A DNA stretch of 57,366 bases, from contig NZ_AMZB01000129.1 of NCBI RefSeq assembly GCF_000313755.1, forward strand, positions 1 to 57,366, read 5' to 3'. The stretch is from Pseudomonas nitroreducens TX1. GTDB taxonomy: Bacteria; Pseudomonadota; Gammaproteobacteria; Pseudomonadales; Pseudomonadaceae. The stretch's first letter is position 1; every line of letters starts with the position of its first letter. The position numbers and the translations under genes were made by a program. Positions 57,019-57,366 of this stretch are shown piece after piece. Under the pieces are notes generated by a model. That model was not told where the DNA came from and did no database searches. It saw only the letters and a program-made list of their open reading frames with translations.

Positions 57019-57366
57019 AGCGCCCAGCGCCAGAGTGACTGGTAGCACCCTCTCCCTAGCCCTCTGACTAGGCGTCCCCTCCATGAAGGGAGAGGGGACT
57101 GGTTCGGAGCAGATGGATGTATCAGGAGTACGCCGGACCTGTCAGCCGGCACAGATAGCGCCCTCTCCCTTCAGGGAGAGGGCGGGGGGAGAGGGCAGCG
57201 TCCAGCGCCGGAGCGGCCGGAAGCACCCTCTCCCTAACCCTCTGACTAGGCGTCCCCCCCATGAAGGGAGAGGGGACTGGTTCGGAGCAGATGGATGTAT
57301 CAGCAGTACGCCGGACCTGTCAGCCGGCACAGATAGCTCCCTCTCCCTTCAGGGAGAGGGCGGGGG
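57019..57366. repeat. 177-bp tandem repeat built from GAGAGGG elements
   Basis: Two copies with a period of 177 bases (57019-57195 and 57196 to the window edge, the second cut off). Each holds a forward element interrupted by TGACTAGGCGTCC, a spacer with ACGCCGGACCTGTCAGCCGG, and a reverse element. They differ at only a few positions. This 361-bp stretch has no gene. Confidence 0.9.

Overview
The window is GC-rich and densely coding, and reads as chromosomal DNA of a Pseudomonas. The evidence is an OprD-family porin, a gluconate block (gntR, gntK, gluconate permease, gapN) in the order I recall from P. aeruginosa, a PvdS-type iron-starvation sigma factor beside siderophore genes, a DUF2790 protein, and Pseudomonas-style REP palindromes. 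A relative of the P. aeruginosa / P. nitroreducens / P. citronellolis group is the best guess; this is inference, since no marker gene is present. I found no tRNA, rRNA, CRISPR array, transposase or phage gene.

Left part (1-17.4 kb): a truncated membrane diguanylate cyclase; a PaiB-like FMN-binding protein; a DUF1624 membrane protein translationally coupled to an OprD porin; rlhA (23S rRNA hydroxylation); a secreted alpha/beta hydrolase followed by a membrane-anchored monooxygenase-fold protein and a YtcJ-like amidohydrolase; and a divergent stress module. That module has an ECF sigma/anti-sigma pair on one side and a catalase-like peroxidase, cytochrome b561 and DUF2790 protein on the other, with matching sigma-type promoters facing both ways. 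An ADP-ribosylglycohydrolase, a decayed stretch with two pseudogene remnants, and a fatty-acid-hydroxylase-superfamily protein follow.

Middle (17.9-27 kb): gluconate and triose-phosphate metabolism. GapN, gluconate permease, gluconokinase and the LacI-type GntR are present, with three near-identical GntR-type palindromes before permease, kinase and regulator. Then come an SSF symporter, a DedA protein and a DyP-type peroxidase.

The most unusual block (27.1-43.5 kb, minus strand) is a five-gene operon. It encodes a 3,517-residue surface/secreted protein (LEPR-like N-terminal motif, DUF4347, many Ig-like repeats, an SdrD-B-like domain, nine VCBS repeats), a TolC-family lipoprotein, a periplasmic HlyD-type adaptor, a second HlyD-type adaptor with a GAF-like N-terminus, and an M50 site-2-protease/HlyD fusion with a PqqD-like N-terminus. 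There is no ABC ATPase, no RND pump and no RTX repeat region. I propose it as a candidate dedicated export system in which a membrane metalloprotease module takes the place of the ABC transporter.

Right part (43.8-57.4 kb): an MscS channel, an SDR, an ABM protein, a MocR regulator, a CMD/AhpD-like protein, an MFS transporter overlapping a LysR regulator divergent from a nitronate monooxygenase, a DMT transporter, and an AraC regulator. The window ends at the edge of a siderophore locus: a Fur-box-controlled pvdS-type sigma gene divergent from mbtH, a type II thioesterase and a SyrP-like aspartyl hydroxylase, with a PvdS-type promoter upstream of mbtH. Intergenic gaps carry paired inverted copies of a GAGAGGG-type element, plus other palindromic repeats.
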